Source of the DNA: Prorocentrum cordatum
Taxonomy: Eukaryota > Sar > Dinophyceae > Prorocentrales > Prorocentraceae
Length of the DNA stretch: 35,274 bases
Direction: 5' to 3'
NCBI GenBank assembly: GCA_963575745.1
Contig: CAUYUJ010019259.1
Location: forward strand, 761,373-796,646
Shown: positions 9,798 to 19,909 of the stretch, piece after piece
Numbering within the stretch: the stretch's first letter is position 1
How the letters are laid out: the number at the start of each line of letters is the position of its first letter
Position numbers and translations under genes: made by a program
Notes under the pieces: model-generated
The model's input: the letters and a program-made list of their open reading frames with translations, nothing else
Databases searched by the model: none
What the model was told of the DNA's origin: nothing

Positions 9798-10233
9798 GCC
9801 TCCTCCTCCCCCTCCTCCTCCCTCCTCCTCCTCCTCCTCCTCCTCCTCCTCCTCCTCCTCCCTCCTCCTCCTCCTCCTCTCCTCCTCCTCCCTCCTCCTC
9901 CTCCTCCTCCTCCTTCCTCCTCCTCCTCCTCCTCCTCCTCCTCCTCCTCCTCCTCCCCTCCTCCTCCTCCTCCTCCTCCTCCCCCTCCCTCCCCCTCCTC
10001 CTCCTCCTCCTCCCCCTCCTCCTCCTCCTCCTCCCTCCTCCTCCTCCTCCTCCTCTCCTCCTCCCTCCTCCTCCTCCTCCTCCTCCTCCTCCTCCTCCTC
10101 CTCCTCCTCCCTCCTCCCTCCTCCTCCGCCTCCTCCTCCTCCTCCTCCTCCTCCTCCTCCTCCTCCTCCTCCCCCTCCTCCCCCTCCTCCCCCTCCTCCT
10201 CCTCCTCCTCCCCCTCCTCCTCCTCCTCCCCCC
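9798..10233. repeat. Long (TCC)n microsatellite
   Basis: About 435 bases of TCC/CTC triplets interrupted by extra C or T. It gives poly-Ser, poly-Leu and poly-Pro frames on + and poly-Gly, poly-Glu and poly-Arg frames on the complement. It is the largest homopyrimidine tract of the window. Confidence 0.96.
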
Positions 10234-10383
10234 TCAGCCTCTGGCGGCATCGCGGGCCGCCGCGCCCCCCCCGGCCGACCCCGCGAGCTCTCCCCGGCCC
10301 GCGCGGCCGCCGGAGCAGCCACGGAGGCGCTGGCGGAGAGGCGCCCGGGGTCGCGCGGCGGCCCCGGGCGGTGCATACCGGAA

Positions 10384-10578
10384 GGGGAGGAGGCAGACGA
10401 GGACGAGGATGACGAGGAGGGCGAGGAGGGCGAGGAGGACGAGGAGGACGAAGAGGAGGACGAGGAGGCCGAGGACGAGGAGGACGAGGAGGACGAGGAG
10501 GCCGAGGACGACGAGGAGGACAAGGAGACAGACGAGGACGACGAGGACGAGGAGGACGAGGAGGATGAGGAGGAGGCC
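10384..10578. repeat. GAGGAC/GAGGAG purine tract
   Basis: About 195 bases of GAGGACGAGGAGG-type repeats, 150 bp downstream of the (TCC)n tract and of opposite strand composition. The intervening 10234-10383 is GC-rich and gives Ala/Arg/Gly/Pro frames. Acidic frames here are attributed to the repeat. Confidence 0.9.
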
Positions 10579-11124
10579 TCGCTCCGTGTCCAGCTTTTGC
10601 CTGTTTGTCCCCCCCCCCCCCTCGCCCTCGAGCTCCTGCTCCCTCCTCTGCCTCCGTCCCTGTGCCACCCCCCGCTCCCCCTCGCAGCCGCGCCCGCCGA
10701 CCGCCCTCCCTGTGTATACTCGTTGTTCGTTCTCTCGGTGCGACGCCCTGCCCTTGCAGCGCTTACCCCCATAGGGTTGCTCGGGCACGTCTCCCTGCAG
10801 GAGGAATATTCGGGCGCATGTTAAAAAAATCGCCGGGGGGCGACTTATACTTACTATTATGTTTAGTGGTATTTGTTTGCGACAAGATGTAACATTGTTT
10901 AGCTATGCTGGACCTTTCGTCCAACATCCCTCTGTGGGAGGACGTGCCCGACCTAAACCTATGTTTTTTTTGTTTTTCATTTTTCTTCTTGAGAGACGAG
11001 GTTTGGTGCCGGTCTGGCGGTGCCGTGGTCGCCGTCGGAGCCTCGCCGCCGCCCGTCGACGGGGCCCGGGTGTCAGTCCGGCGGCTCCGCGGTCGCCGTC
11101 GCCGCCTGGTCGCCGCCTTGTGAT
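10579..11124. other. No gene seen
   Basis: C-rich sequence followed by an AT-richer patch (10820-10990). I see no supported gene. A CCCCCCCCCC run lies at 10609-10620. Confidence 0.4.
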
Positions 11125-11185
11125 TGGTCGGTGTCGGCGGCGCCGTCGTCGTCGTTGTCGCTGTCGTCGTCGTCTTCGTTGGCGA

Positions 11186-11217
<32 letters not shown>

Positions 11218-11398
11218 GCGTCGTCGTCTTCGTCGACGTCGACGTCGGCGGTGTCGTCGTAGTCGGTGTCGGCGGCGCCGTCGTCGGCGTTGTCGCCGTC
11301 GTCGTCAGCGTGGGTGTCGTGGCCAAGTGCCATGTGGTACCCACCGTCACGGTCTTGTCCGAAGAGGTCTTGCGGCCAGGCTGCGGGTGGGAGGGTGG
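11125..11398. repeat. (GTC)n array with conserved 3' flank
   Basis: GTC/GTT/GGC triplets run to about 11320. The array is followed by a flank (GCCAAGTGCCATG, then CACCGTCACGGTCT, then GAGGTCTTGCGGCCAGGCTG, then CGGGTGGG) that aligns with the flank of the large (GTC)n array at 18690-18770. The two arrays therefore share ancestry with their flanks and are not independent microsatellites. Confidence 0.75.
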
Positions 11399-11789
11399 GA
11401 CGTTTGCACGAGCAGCGGAGAGGACAGCTTCAAGACGGTCAAAGTGGATTGTACAACAGATGTTTTCCCATCCGCAACATATATTCGCCCCCCCCTCACT
11501 TGATCGACGCCCCGTGAAGCCCTGTCATTTCAACATGTGTCTGCCCCGTCGCTTGTCTCTGGAAGGATTGTTTTACAGCCCAGGGTATCCAGAAGCAGCG
11601 GTCGTTGCAGCGTTTCCCTAGTTGAGCATGCTAGCCAGAAGGAGGGGGATATATTGCCTATAGGTTGTAATTTTGGCTTCCCCTGAGGAACTTTGCGGGG
11701 GGGGGGTTCTACGAAACGGCACGTGTAGCTTCTAGGAGCATGCAGGCGGTGACCGAAAACATCTGAACAACATTTTGATTTCCTGTGTT
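11399..11789. other. No gene seen
   Basis: About 390 bases without a supported gene or repeat, lying between the first (GTC)n array and the first copy of element K. Confidence 0.4.
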
Positions 11790-12385
11790 TGTTCCAATTG
11801 CGCGCGCGCTCTTGATGGGCTGTTCAATTGTTCGTCAATCGGACCTCGCTGGACTGTCGCGCGCGCGTCGAAATCATTCGAGCGCCTTTGCGCGCTTGCA
11901 CGGGGCGCGCGATCCCTGTCAAATCGTGCCATGCGGGCCACTCTCGCGCGTCGGCTGCGCACGCATGTTTAAATCCACCCCAAACCTACATCGCCGACAC
12001 GTGAACATTTTCATCGTCATCGGCATGGCGATCATTGGCGATATCATCGGCCTTGCCGCCGTCACCGTCACCACCGTCCCCATCATCGCAACTATCATGC
12101 TTGTGTCCACCGTTGTCGACGTCACCATCTTACCGCACCCGCCCGACACACCGACCCCGCATCTAAGTGTCCGCCTGTCAGCGCAGCTTGTGAGACGCGC
12201 TGGGAAGTCCCCGCCGGTCAGCGCCACCGCGGCCGCGTCTGGCGTGCCAAACCCATTGGCAATTCTTCTTGCGAGCTTGCGCGCGCGAGCACGGCCGCGG
12301 AGATGTTCCAGCCAATGCCTGGCGGTTATCGCACCTCCCGCCGCAGAGGTTTCGCAAACCAAGCCGGTGGGTGCGGGGGTGGAGT
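11790..12385 (+). repeat. Composite CGCG-rich element K, copy A
   Basis: It contains the middle block (CGTCGAAATCATTCGAGCGC, then CCTTGCGCGC), CCCTGTCAAAT, a core rich in ATCGTCATCGG and CACCGTC, and the tail (GAGACGCGCTGGGAAG, GGTCAGCGCCACCGCGGCCG, GGCCGCGGAGATG, CGCAAACCAAG, GGGTGCGG). The same blocks occur in the same order in copies B and C. No coding function is recognised. Confidence 0.75.
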
Positions 12386-12493
12386 ATTTGCGTGGCCAGT
12401 AGCGTTAACAACTCCATGTTCTTCACAATGCTTTGCACGTCCTAGACTGTGCCACGTCAGCTCTGATTTCAAAGAGGAATGTGTGCTTGTGTA

Positions 12494-12533
12494 TACATAT
12501 ATATATATACATACATATATATATATTTATATA
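12494..12533. repeat. (TA)n tract
   Basis: Alternating TATATACATACATATATATA-type sequence, one of four TA tracts between 12.4 and 18.9 kb. Confidence 0.9.
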
Positions 12534-12659
12534 CAAGTGGCACGTGTGTGCCCAGGCTCATACAACAAGCTGAAGGGGCGTTTGAAGCAGGAGTGACATG
12601 CAACAGCGAAGTCGCACTCGAGCGCAAGTGGGGTTGCCACACCTTGCGATGTGTGTACC

Positions 12660-13045
12660 AGGGCCCCCCAGGAAGCCTCAGGAGGCCCGACTTGGATACC
12701 AGAAGAGGCTCCAGGAGGCCCCAGGATTGTGAGTGTGTGTGTGTGTGTGATGTGTGCTTTGTGTGGTGCGTGCTTTTTGTGTGTTGTCGGTGTGTGTGTG
12801 TGTATGTTATGTTTGTCTAGCGTGTGATGTGTTGGGCGTGATTTGTGTCTCTGTGTGTGCATGTAGTTCTGAAGCCCCAGGAGGCCCCAGGAGGCCCCAG
12901 GCGGCCTCAGCAGGCCCAGGAGAACTCCAGGAGGCTCCGAGGCGGGGTCTGGGGTACCAGAAGGTCCAGAAAGCCCCAGGAGGCCCCAGGAGGTTCCAGG
13001 AGGCCCCCAGGAGGCTCCGAGGAGGGGTCTGGGGCTCGATTTTGG
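12660..13045. repeat. CCCCAGGAGG tandem repeat interrupted by a (TG)n segment
   Basis: Units of CCCCAGGAGG and CTCCAGGAGG with longer super-units (GGCTCCGAGGMGGGGTCTGG at about 12932 and 13014) flank a TG-rich stretch (12729-12865). The TG stretch starts GTGAGTGTG and ends CATGTAG, exactly between repeat units, so it looks like an insertion into the array. Confidence 0.7.
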
Positions 13046-13093
13046 GAGGATTTTTCATGCGAAACCGCCATTTTCTGAGAATCGGGGTCACAA

Positions 13094-13162
13094 TTATTGA
13101 AATTACCATGTGTTTTTGAAGGTTTTATGTTAAAATGTTGAAATTCCCATGTGTTTTTGGAC
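13094..13162. repeat. Direct repeat TTGAAATTNCCATGTGTTTTTG
   Basis: Two near-identical copies, TTGAAATTACCATGTGTTTT near 13098 and TTGAAATTCCCATGTGTTTT near 13138, about 41 bp apart in an AT-rich patch. Confidence 0.75.
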
Positions 13163-13301
13163 CCTGACGTCACGATCTGCGTGAGGGGTGCCACCGATTT
13201 TCAGAATTTCGAGGATGTCCCGAGCGAAACGGCCAGAAAAATCGCGGACGACGTGCGCACTAATCGCCTCTGAGCTCTACTCCCTCGGAGAGGTGCGTAT
13301 G

Positions 13302-13354
13302 AGAATATATATATATATATATATATATATGGAGAGAGAGAGAGAGAGAGAGAG
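13302..13354. repeat. (TA)n followed by (GA)n
   Basis: About 14 AT/TA dinucleotides pass directly into about 11 GA dinucleotides. Confidence 0.95.
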
Positions 13355-13429
13355 TCCTCTTCTGATATTTTAATAAGCCAGGGCGGGGGGGACACCCCCC
13401 ACCCCCCCAAAAAAATTAGACTCCCGGGA

Positions 13430-14060
13430 TCTGGGGCTTTGGGGCCTTCCGGACGGGCCTCGAAGCGGCACCCCGGGCCTCGCAGGGCGCGGCGCGCTCC
13501 CGAAACGACCCCAGAGAGCTCCGATACGGTCCACGACGACCCCCGAGAAGCCGGTCATACCCCCAAAGGTCGTCCCGAAACGTCCCAAGAGACCTCCAAG
13601 AGCTCTCCCAAGAAAGCCCAAAGAGGCAATAAGTATTGTTTTTTTGTTTTTTTCGTTTTGCGAATTTGGGTTTATCTTCTTTTCGGCTTCCCAACGCTCC
13701 AAGACGGAGGTCTTCTGGGCGTCCGATGCCGCCTGGGAGGCTCCAGCAAAGCCCCACAACCATCCGAAAGGGCTTCCAGGCAGTCCAAGAGAGCTTCAAA
13801 ATGACACAGCAGGGGTCAAATATTGCCTTCAGAGAGCCCCATGGCGGCCCAAGATGGCCCCAAGACACCCTCCGAAGCACTCCAAATCGTGACCCGGTCG
13901 TTCAGGGAGACCGCGGTTGGAGGCAGGATGGCCCGAGGAAGCTCCCAAAAGGCCCCCAGAACACGCCCAGGAGGCGTCCAGAAGGCCTCTTAGAAACCCT
14001 GAAACAGCTTTCGTGAGGTCCCCAGAGGCTCTCCAAGGAGGAGCCTCCGCAAAAAGAGCT
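13430..14060. repeat. Degenerate CCAAGA/GGCCCC repeat region
   Basis: Loose repetition of CCAAGACC, CCCAAGATGGCCCCAAGAC and GGCGTCCAGAAGGCC-like units, interrupted by a T-rich patch at 13633-13690. Translations give shifting Arg/Pro/Glu/Gly-rich frames. Its composition resembles the reverse complement of 8860-9150. No gene is supported. Confidence 0.45.
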
Positions 14061-14346
14061 GAGGAGGTTGGGGAGAATGCGCAGGGCATGGCGAACATGA
14101 GGAACAAGAAGCACGGAGGAAGGATAACGAATAACATGACTTAAGCGGCGATGCCGGAAAAAACAACAAGGAGTTATCGCTTAATTTGTCGGCTTGACCT
14201 CCCTGCTAGTCCGCCAGCATACCAAACTTCAAGGACCAAGGTGCATGGCTCGAAGCGCCACTACAGTTGTGCATATATAAATATATTTGTATATATTCTT
14301 CCCCTTCCAGACTAGTCGCCCCCCCCCCCCTGGGACACGGCAGAAA

Positions 14347-14815
14347 CGCGTGCGATTTTGCCAAATCGTTCGCGCGCGCTGTGTCTGGGGCCCCCCTTGC
14401 CCCCCCTTCATCCGCATCCAACATTCTTCCGCGCGCGACACCTGGACATCGCCATCGCCGCCAGCGTGACCAGCATTTGCGCCGTCATTGGCCTTGCCGT
14501 CGTCATCGTCATCATCGTCGCCATCATCGCATTCTGACCATCGCGTCCACATTTGTCGACGGCCCACCCGAGTCGCCGACTCGCACTGATGTGCCCGCGC
14601 ATCAGTTCGGTCTGCGGGGCGCGCTGGGAAGTGCCCGGCGGTCAACGCCACCGCGGCCGCGTCGGTCGGGCTAAACTAGCCGGCCGCGCTGCCTGCGAAC
14701 ACGCGCGCTAGCGCGGCCACAGAGGCGCGCCAGCCAGCGTCAAACGAGCATCGCAATCGCCGCCGCGTGGGTCTTGCAAACGAAGTCACGGCTGGGCGGG
14801 TGCGATGGTTGCGCG
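14347..14815 (+). repeat. Composite element K, copy B
   Basis: It aligns with copy C over GGTCTGCG...CGCGCTGGGAAG, GCCCGGCGGTCAACGCCA, ACTAGCCGGCCGCGCTG, CGCGCGCTAGCGCGGCC, GCGCGCCAGCCAGCG and the GGGTGCG tail. The core is CATCGCCATCGCCG/GTCGTCATCGTC-like. A short TA tract (14268-14300) lies just upstream. Confidence 0.78.
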
Positions 14816-14882
14816 CGGAGTTGAGTCTGCAATTCCATACTATTAAAAGTTGTCCCTTCTTTCTGGGGCGGAATTCGGATCG

Positions 14883-15016
14883 CCCCCCCCCCCCCCCCCC
14901 CCGGGCCAGGACTATTCCTCCCCCCCCGGCGACGCGCAATCAACGCGCGATTCTGCCGCGCCGCGCCTTTTGAAATTGATGTCATGCCATCCCGGGCGCG
15001 CCCCCCCCCCCCCCCC
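14883..15016. repeat. Two long poly-C runs
   Basis: Runs of 20 C (14883-14902) and 16 C (15001-15016), 118 bp apart, between copies B and C of element K. Their exact lengths are the most error-prone part of the local sequence. Confidence 0.9.
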
Positions 15017-15049
15017 GACTCCGCATCATCCTCGCGCGCTAGTATTACG

Positions 15050-15890
15050 CGCGCTTGTTTTTTCCAAAATGAATCAGTTTGCAACAATCTTTGGCAACGA
15101 ACAATGGAACGAAGCGCACGCTCGCGCGCGTTGTCGCGCGCGTCTGCCGACATCGGTCAAAAACGTTGGCTGTCGCGTGGCCTTTCAACATCGAGCGCCC
15201 GGAATGCGCGGACCAACCGTGGTGCGGCATATATTTATCACAACATGATTGATCAAGGAAGGCGTGCGCCCGAGCTCTTGCAAATTCTCGCCCTGGGAAA
15301 ACGATCGGCTTTGTTTGCGTCGCGCTCGCCACCGCGCGCGACCAAGCGGGTCTCTCGCGAGCGCGCGTCAGAAAACATTCGAGCTACCTTGCGCGCGCGA
15401 GGGGGGCGGGGTGGGTGCGACCCCTGTCAAATGGCACCACGCGGACTACCCGGCCCCGTCGGCCGTGCGCGCGTCGAAATCCATCCACAACCCGCGCCGC
15501 CGACGCGCGGGCGCCATCTTCGTCGTCGGCGTGATCAGCCCGTCGTCATCGTCCGTCGTTGCCTGCGTCGGCGCTCTCATCATCGCGTCTCCCGTTGTCG
15601 ACGTCGCCGTGTTACCGCGCCCGCCGACTTGCAGAGAAATGCCCGCGCGCCCACGCGGTCTGCGAGACGCGCTGGGAAGCGCCCAGCGGTCAACGCCATC
15701 GCGACCGCCTCGGCCGCGCCAGACTAGCCGGCCGCTCTGCTCGCGAGCCCGCGCGCGCTAGTGCGGCCGCGGAGATGCGCCAGCCAGCGGCAAGCAGTCG
15801 CGGCAACGGCCGACGCACTGGTTGCGCAAACCGAGTTGCGGGTGGGCGATTTGCGCCACGTGGACTGCCCGCGTGATTTACATCGCATAG
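15050..15890 (+). repeat. Composite element K, copy C (complete)
   Basis: Blocks in order: the 5' block (GGAACGAAGCGCACGCTCGC, GCCGACATCGGTCAAAAACG, TTTCAACATCGAG) at 15102-15200; the middle block (AAGCGGGTCTCTCGCGAGCG, ACATTCGAGCTACCTTGCGC) at 15339-15400; CCCTGTCAAATGG; a GTCGTCATCGTC core; and the tail with GCGGTCAACGCCATCGC and GATGCGCCAGCCAGCGGC, ending GTTGCGGGTGGGCG and CCACGTGGACTGC. It shares its overall block order with copy E, whose core is instead a long (GTC)n array. Confidence 0.78.
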
Positions 15891-16099
15891 ATGGCGCAAC
15901 TCAAGTTGCACCGCCTTGACTGCACCGCGCCGACTCCCCCCCTCCCGTCTTATCCGTCCGGCAAGGAGATGTGCAGTATGCGCATGATATTGCCCCATCT
16001 TTCGTCCTGAGTATGAGTCCGTGTCATCCCAGGCAGGCCAGGCTGCCCCCATTCATCCTTATCAAAGAAGCTGAACCACAAATGTTCAGAACCCCCTTC

Positions 16100-17370
16100 C
16101 AGCAAGTGGGATGAAGTACGCGTGCGCGCGCGCCGTTGCGCACATGCTGGGGTCATCCAAAAACCGCAGGCGTCGTGTCGCAAGGGTGTCATGAACGAGC
16201 GCCTCGGACACGCGTAGTTTCCCTGCGACGCGCCGAACACTGTCTGAACATGTGGCGACGCTACACATAGCCGGTCAACGCAAACAAGCATGTCGAAAGG
16301 TTCCGCAAGAGCTAACGAGCGCGGCGACAGATGCGCAGGTCGCAGCCCCTCAAAGAGCCGCGAGGTCTCGTCTGGGTTTACAACTCATGTCCGCCGGGCC
16401 TCCAGGAGACTTCGAAAGTGGCAAAAGTTGCGGACTTCGCGGCCTCTCCTGTGGGCCGCGAGGTCTCGGCTGGGCGCGTTTACTCCACTCCGCCAGGCCT
16501 CTCAGGAGCCCACGAACGTGGTGGCAGTTGCAGACTTCGCAGCCTCCCCCCACCCAGGGGGCCCTGAGGTCTCGGCCGGGTGTGCTTACAATTCCACTCA
16601 GCTGGGCTTCCCAGGAGCCCACGAAAGAGGCGACAGATGCGGGCTTCGCAGCCCCCTGGGGAGCCGCGAGATTTCGGCCGGGTGCGTTTGCAATTCCATT
16701 CCGTTGGGCCTCCCAGAAGCCAGCGAAAGTGGCGACAATTGCGCAGGTCGCAGCCCCCCAGGGGGAGCCGCGAGGTTTCGACTGGGCGCGCTTACAATTC
16801 CACTGCGCGAGGCCTCCAAGGAGCCCGCGAGCGCGGCGACAGTTGCGCGCTTGCAATCACCCAGGGAGCGCGAGGTCTCGGCTGGGTGCGTTTGAAATTC
16901 AATTCCGCTGGGCCTCCAAGGAACCCGCGAACGCGGCGACAGCTGCGCACTTCGCAGCCGCCAGGGGGCCGCGAGGTCTCGGCTGGCTACGTTTGCAATT
17001 CCAATCCGCTGGGCCTCCCAGGAGCCCACGAACGTGGCGACACCTGCGCAGGTCGCAGCCCTTTGCAACTCCACTCCGTGGGGGCTCCCAGGGGCCCGCG
17101 AACGCGGCGACGGCTTCGTTCTTCGCGGCCCCCTCTGGCACCGCGAGGTTCTCCCTCCCGGGAGCACGCGAGAGAGGCGGAGTCAGAACGGGGTTGCGCC
17201 GCAAGCAGGAAGAAGGAGAGACTGCGCCGGCGGCATCAACCCACCTGGCCGTTGCGCGCGCGCGTTCGCGGAGTAGCGCGGCCGCGGAGATGCGCCAGCC
17301 AACGCCAAGCACTCATCGCCATCGCCGTCTCACAGGTTTTGCAAATCAAGCTGCGGGCGGGCGTCCCGGA
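16100..17370 (+). repeat. Composite element K, copy D (core is a 100-bp minisatellite)
   Basis: It starts with the 5' block (GATGAAGTACGCGTGCGCGC, about 16104-16147) and ends with the tail block (GCGCGGCCGCGGAGATGCGC, CAGCCAACGCCAAGC, GCAAATCAAGCTGCGGGCGG; about 17270-17362). Between them, in place of the core found in other copies, lies a 100-bp tandem array. Middle-block similarity is weak. Confidence 0.6.
16300..17190. repeat. About 100-bp minisatellite, nine units
   Basis: The block GCCTCCCAGGAGCCC (or a close variant) starts at 16398, 16497, 16606, 16708, 16812, 16912, 17013 and about 17094, spacings 99, 109, 102, 104, 100, 101 and 81. A partial unit precedes the first, and a decayed one near 17160 follows. 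Each unit continues with GCGACAGTTGCGCA, TCGCAGCCCC, CGCGAGGTCTCGGCTGGG and TTTGCAATTCCA. The period is not a multiple of 3 and all three + frames stay open, so these frames are not treated as genes. Confidence 0.92.
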
Positions 17371-17639
17371 TGATTGTGCGATCAGTGGTGTGGGCAACGC
17401 AACGCGAACAGAGATTCATTTCTCCTTCCTTAAATAGAGATAGGTTCCACCACCGCCCCCCCTCCGGACTGAAAGACTCCTTTTTCATATTGCAATTTAC
17501 ATATGGTTCTGCCCCAGCGTCCATCCTAACAGCGAATTCATATTATCCCAGCCAAACCGATATCGCCCCCCCTTCGGTTCCTCGGTTCCTTGGCAAAACA
17601 TATTGTTCGCGAGCACTCGCTCATCACAAATCATAAGCT
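17371..17639. other. No gene seen
   Basis: About 270 bases between copies D and E of element K, with no supported gene and no clear repeat. Confidence 0.4.
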
Positions 17640-18116
17640 TTCAAGAATCCCGTGCAAAAAATGTTTCGAAGTGCGCACGCGCGCGTCGTCGCGCGCGCAT
17701 GCCGAAATCTTTCAAAATTCCATGGGTTTTGGAAGGATTCCAAAATCGAGATTTCAACAAAGAACATATCAACACACAGGGTTTCGCAACACTGATGTTC
17801 TAAAAGCGCTTACGCGCGCTCTTGCGAAATCTTAGGGAAACCAGGGGTTCCTCAATATTTCCAGAAAGAACTACCAAACGGGTTTCGCGAGAGCGCATGT
17901 CGACATCGTTCGCACGCCCTTGCGCGCGTGCCGTCGCGAGAAGCTTTTGCGAAGAAATGGGACGAAGTGCGCGCGCGCGTCGTCGCGCGCGCATGCCGAA
18001 CTCCTTCAAAAACATTCGGTTTCGGACGGGTTTCAACATCGAGTGTCCCCAAAAACATTCAAAACACAGGGTTTCGCAACACGGATTTTCAACAAAACCG
18101 TGCGCGCGCGCTCTTG

Positions 18117-18153
<37 letters not shown>

Positions 18154-18301
18154 CTCTGTCTTTCCTCGTCGCCGTCGTCGTCCTCCACTTTGGCGTCGTC
18201 GTCGTTCCCGTCGTCGTTGTCGCCGCGGTCGTCTTTCCTCCTCCCTCGTCGTCGTCGTCGTCCGTCGTCGGCGTCTCGTCGTCGTCCCTCCTATTTCGTC
18301 G

Positions 18302-18339
<38 letters not shown>

Positions 18340-18790
18340 CCTCCTCCCTCGTCGTTGTCGTCGTCGGCGTCGCCGTCCTCCCTCCTTCTTTGTCGTTCGC
18401 GTCGTCGCCGTCCTCCCTCCACCCTCGTCGTTGTCGGCGTTGTCGCCGTCGTCGTCCTCCCTCGTCGTCGTCGTCGTCTTCGTTGGCGACGTCGTCGTCG
18501 TCGTCGTCGTCTTCGTCGTCGTCGTCTTCGTCGTCGTCGTCGGCGTCGTCGGCGTCGTCGTCGGTGTTGTCATCGTCGTCGTCGTCGTTGTCGTCGTTGT
18601 CGTCGTCGAAATCGTCGGAGTTGCCGTTGGTTTCGTCGTAGTCGTCGTCGGCGTCGTCGTCGTCGTCGTTGTCGCTGTCGTCGTCGGCGTCGGTGTCGCT
18701 GCCAAGTGCAAATTGGCACCTACCGTCGCGGTCTCAAGAGGCCTTGCGACCAAGTTGCGGGTGCCACGGCGATTGCACCACGTGGCTTGC
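17640..18790 (+). repeat. Composite element K, copy E (core is (GTC)n)
   Basis: It contains the 5' block twice (17664-17760 and 17954-18045; GAAGTGCGC...CGTCGTCGCGCGCGCATGCC, then TTTCAACATCGAG or TTTCAACAAAG). GGGTTTCGCAACAC follows each. The middle block (CCAAACGGGTTTCGCGAGAG, CGACATCGTTCG) is at 17874-17935. The core is a GTC array (18116-18690), and the end is CTTGCGACCAAGTTGCGGGT and CCACGTGGCTTGCAC. A TA tract follows immediately. Confidence 0.72.
18116..18690. repeat. (GTC)n array
   Basis: About 575 bases dominated by GTC, with GCC, TTC and CTCC interruptions. It yields poly-Val, poly-Ser and poly-Arg frames on + and poly-Asp and poly-Thr frames on the complement. Confidence 0.95.
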
Positions 18791-18813
18791 ACTATATATA
18801 TATATATATATAA

Positions 18814-18842
<29 letters not shown>
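18791..18842. repeat. (TA)n tract
   Basis: TATATATATA with an AAATATG interruption, directly after the end of element K copy E. Confidence 0.95.
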
Positions 18843-18844
<2 letters not shown>

Positions 18845-19799
18845 GCCAGCAACACATTGTTTGGGACAGACGCTGGCTAGCATTCCCTCATGGCGTTGCG
18901 CGAGACGGTTTTGATAAAAGTGCTGACAGACCACAGCAGTGTCCCGGACAGTGTCCCACAGGGGGGGCGGTGGGCCTTCGATCGCCCGGGCTGGCAGCCG
19001 TTTCGTTTGAGATTGCCCCACGTCCCAATCATGATGCGCACTCTCGCCGCCATGCGGGGCACCTTGTTGGATTGGGCGGGAACCATCCTTTATCAACATG
19101 AAGTGAGGTACGCATGGCCAAGTCCCGACGTCCTTGTCCTCGACGCCTGTTCTGCTATTAGGCTGGTTTGGTGTGTAATCGCTTTCTTGGGCTTCGTGGG
19201 AGGCCCTCGTCGCCACTGCCTGGATTCGCTTCGGAGTTCTGGCCAAGCCGCGCCCCAGGAAAGGTTCTGGGAGCATCGGTGCCATAGTTTTTTCGTTTCC
19301 CCAAAATGTCGTTGGTGCTAGCTGCGAAGCTCTGTCGTCCCAGACAAAGCAGCCGTTCTCCACCACCACTGACATCTTTGGTTGGGGCCATCTTGGGCAC
19401 TGGGACGGTGCACGGGCTGTCCTTGTCGAGGCCTGGACGGTTGTGTTATATGTATCTAGACACAGATACATATTTCATTGTTGGTCCGATGTATCAGATC
19501 GATGTCGGTTCTGGGAGGGTACCCACATGTTATTCGTGTGTGTTGGATGCTCTTGTGCATCTTGGGGGAGGGTACTCTTCGAATGCTCTTCAGTTTGGCT
19601 GGCGGAGGGTCTCATGTTCGTAAAGGATGTTCTTCTGTCTTAGGTCCAGCCGTAGACACCATCCCAGGGCACAGGGTGGCCCTGGCTCAGAATGGCGTTG
19701 GTGTGAAGTTGCCGTTTCGGAGCTGTGATCCATCTCGCACCACAAAAGGGCTCCAGACCCCCTCGCCTCATTCGAAAATCATGATGTCATTTTCGGCGC
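18843..19799. other. No gene recognised; perfect hairpin at 19448-19473
   Basis: Open frames on both strands (+ 18890-19321 and - 18734-19471) show no domain I recognise, and neither is preferred. The segment contains a perfect 10-bp hairpin, ATATGTATCT (19448-19457) pairing with AGATACATAT (19464-19473) around a 6-nt loop. Confidence 0.45.
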
Positions 19800-19909
19800 C
19801 TGAGACGGCAACAAAAAACAACCCAGGATGAAAAGCCGATGCGTGGGAAAAGAGGTCCATATTTCAGGGGTCCACGTCGTGAAAAAAACATGACGTCGGG
19901 GGTCTGGGG
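19800..19909 (+). repeat. Dispersed repeat H copy
   Basis: It contains CAGGATGAAAAGCCGATGCG, TGGGAAAAGAGGTCCA and CAGGGGTCCACGTCGTGA, then AAAAAACATGACGTCGGGGG and TCTGGGG. The CACGTCGTGA/CATGACGTCG pair forms the hairpin typical of the family. Confidence 0.7.

Noticed and set aside
9585-10824. Long open frames of about 395 codons on both strands
   Set aside because: They consist almost wholly of poly-Ser, poly-Pro, poly-Gly or poly-Glu from (TCC)n and (GAG)n tracts, without a recognisable domain.
18734-19471. Reverse-strand frame of 245 codons with mixed composition
   Set aside because: It is the most protein-like of the unassigned frames, but it runs into a (TA)n tract, has no recognised domain, and competes with an open + frame.
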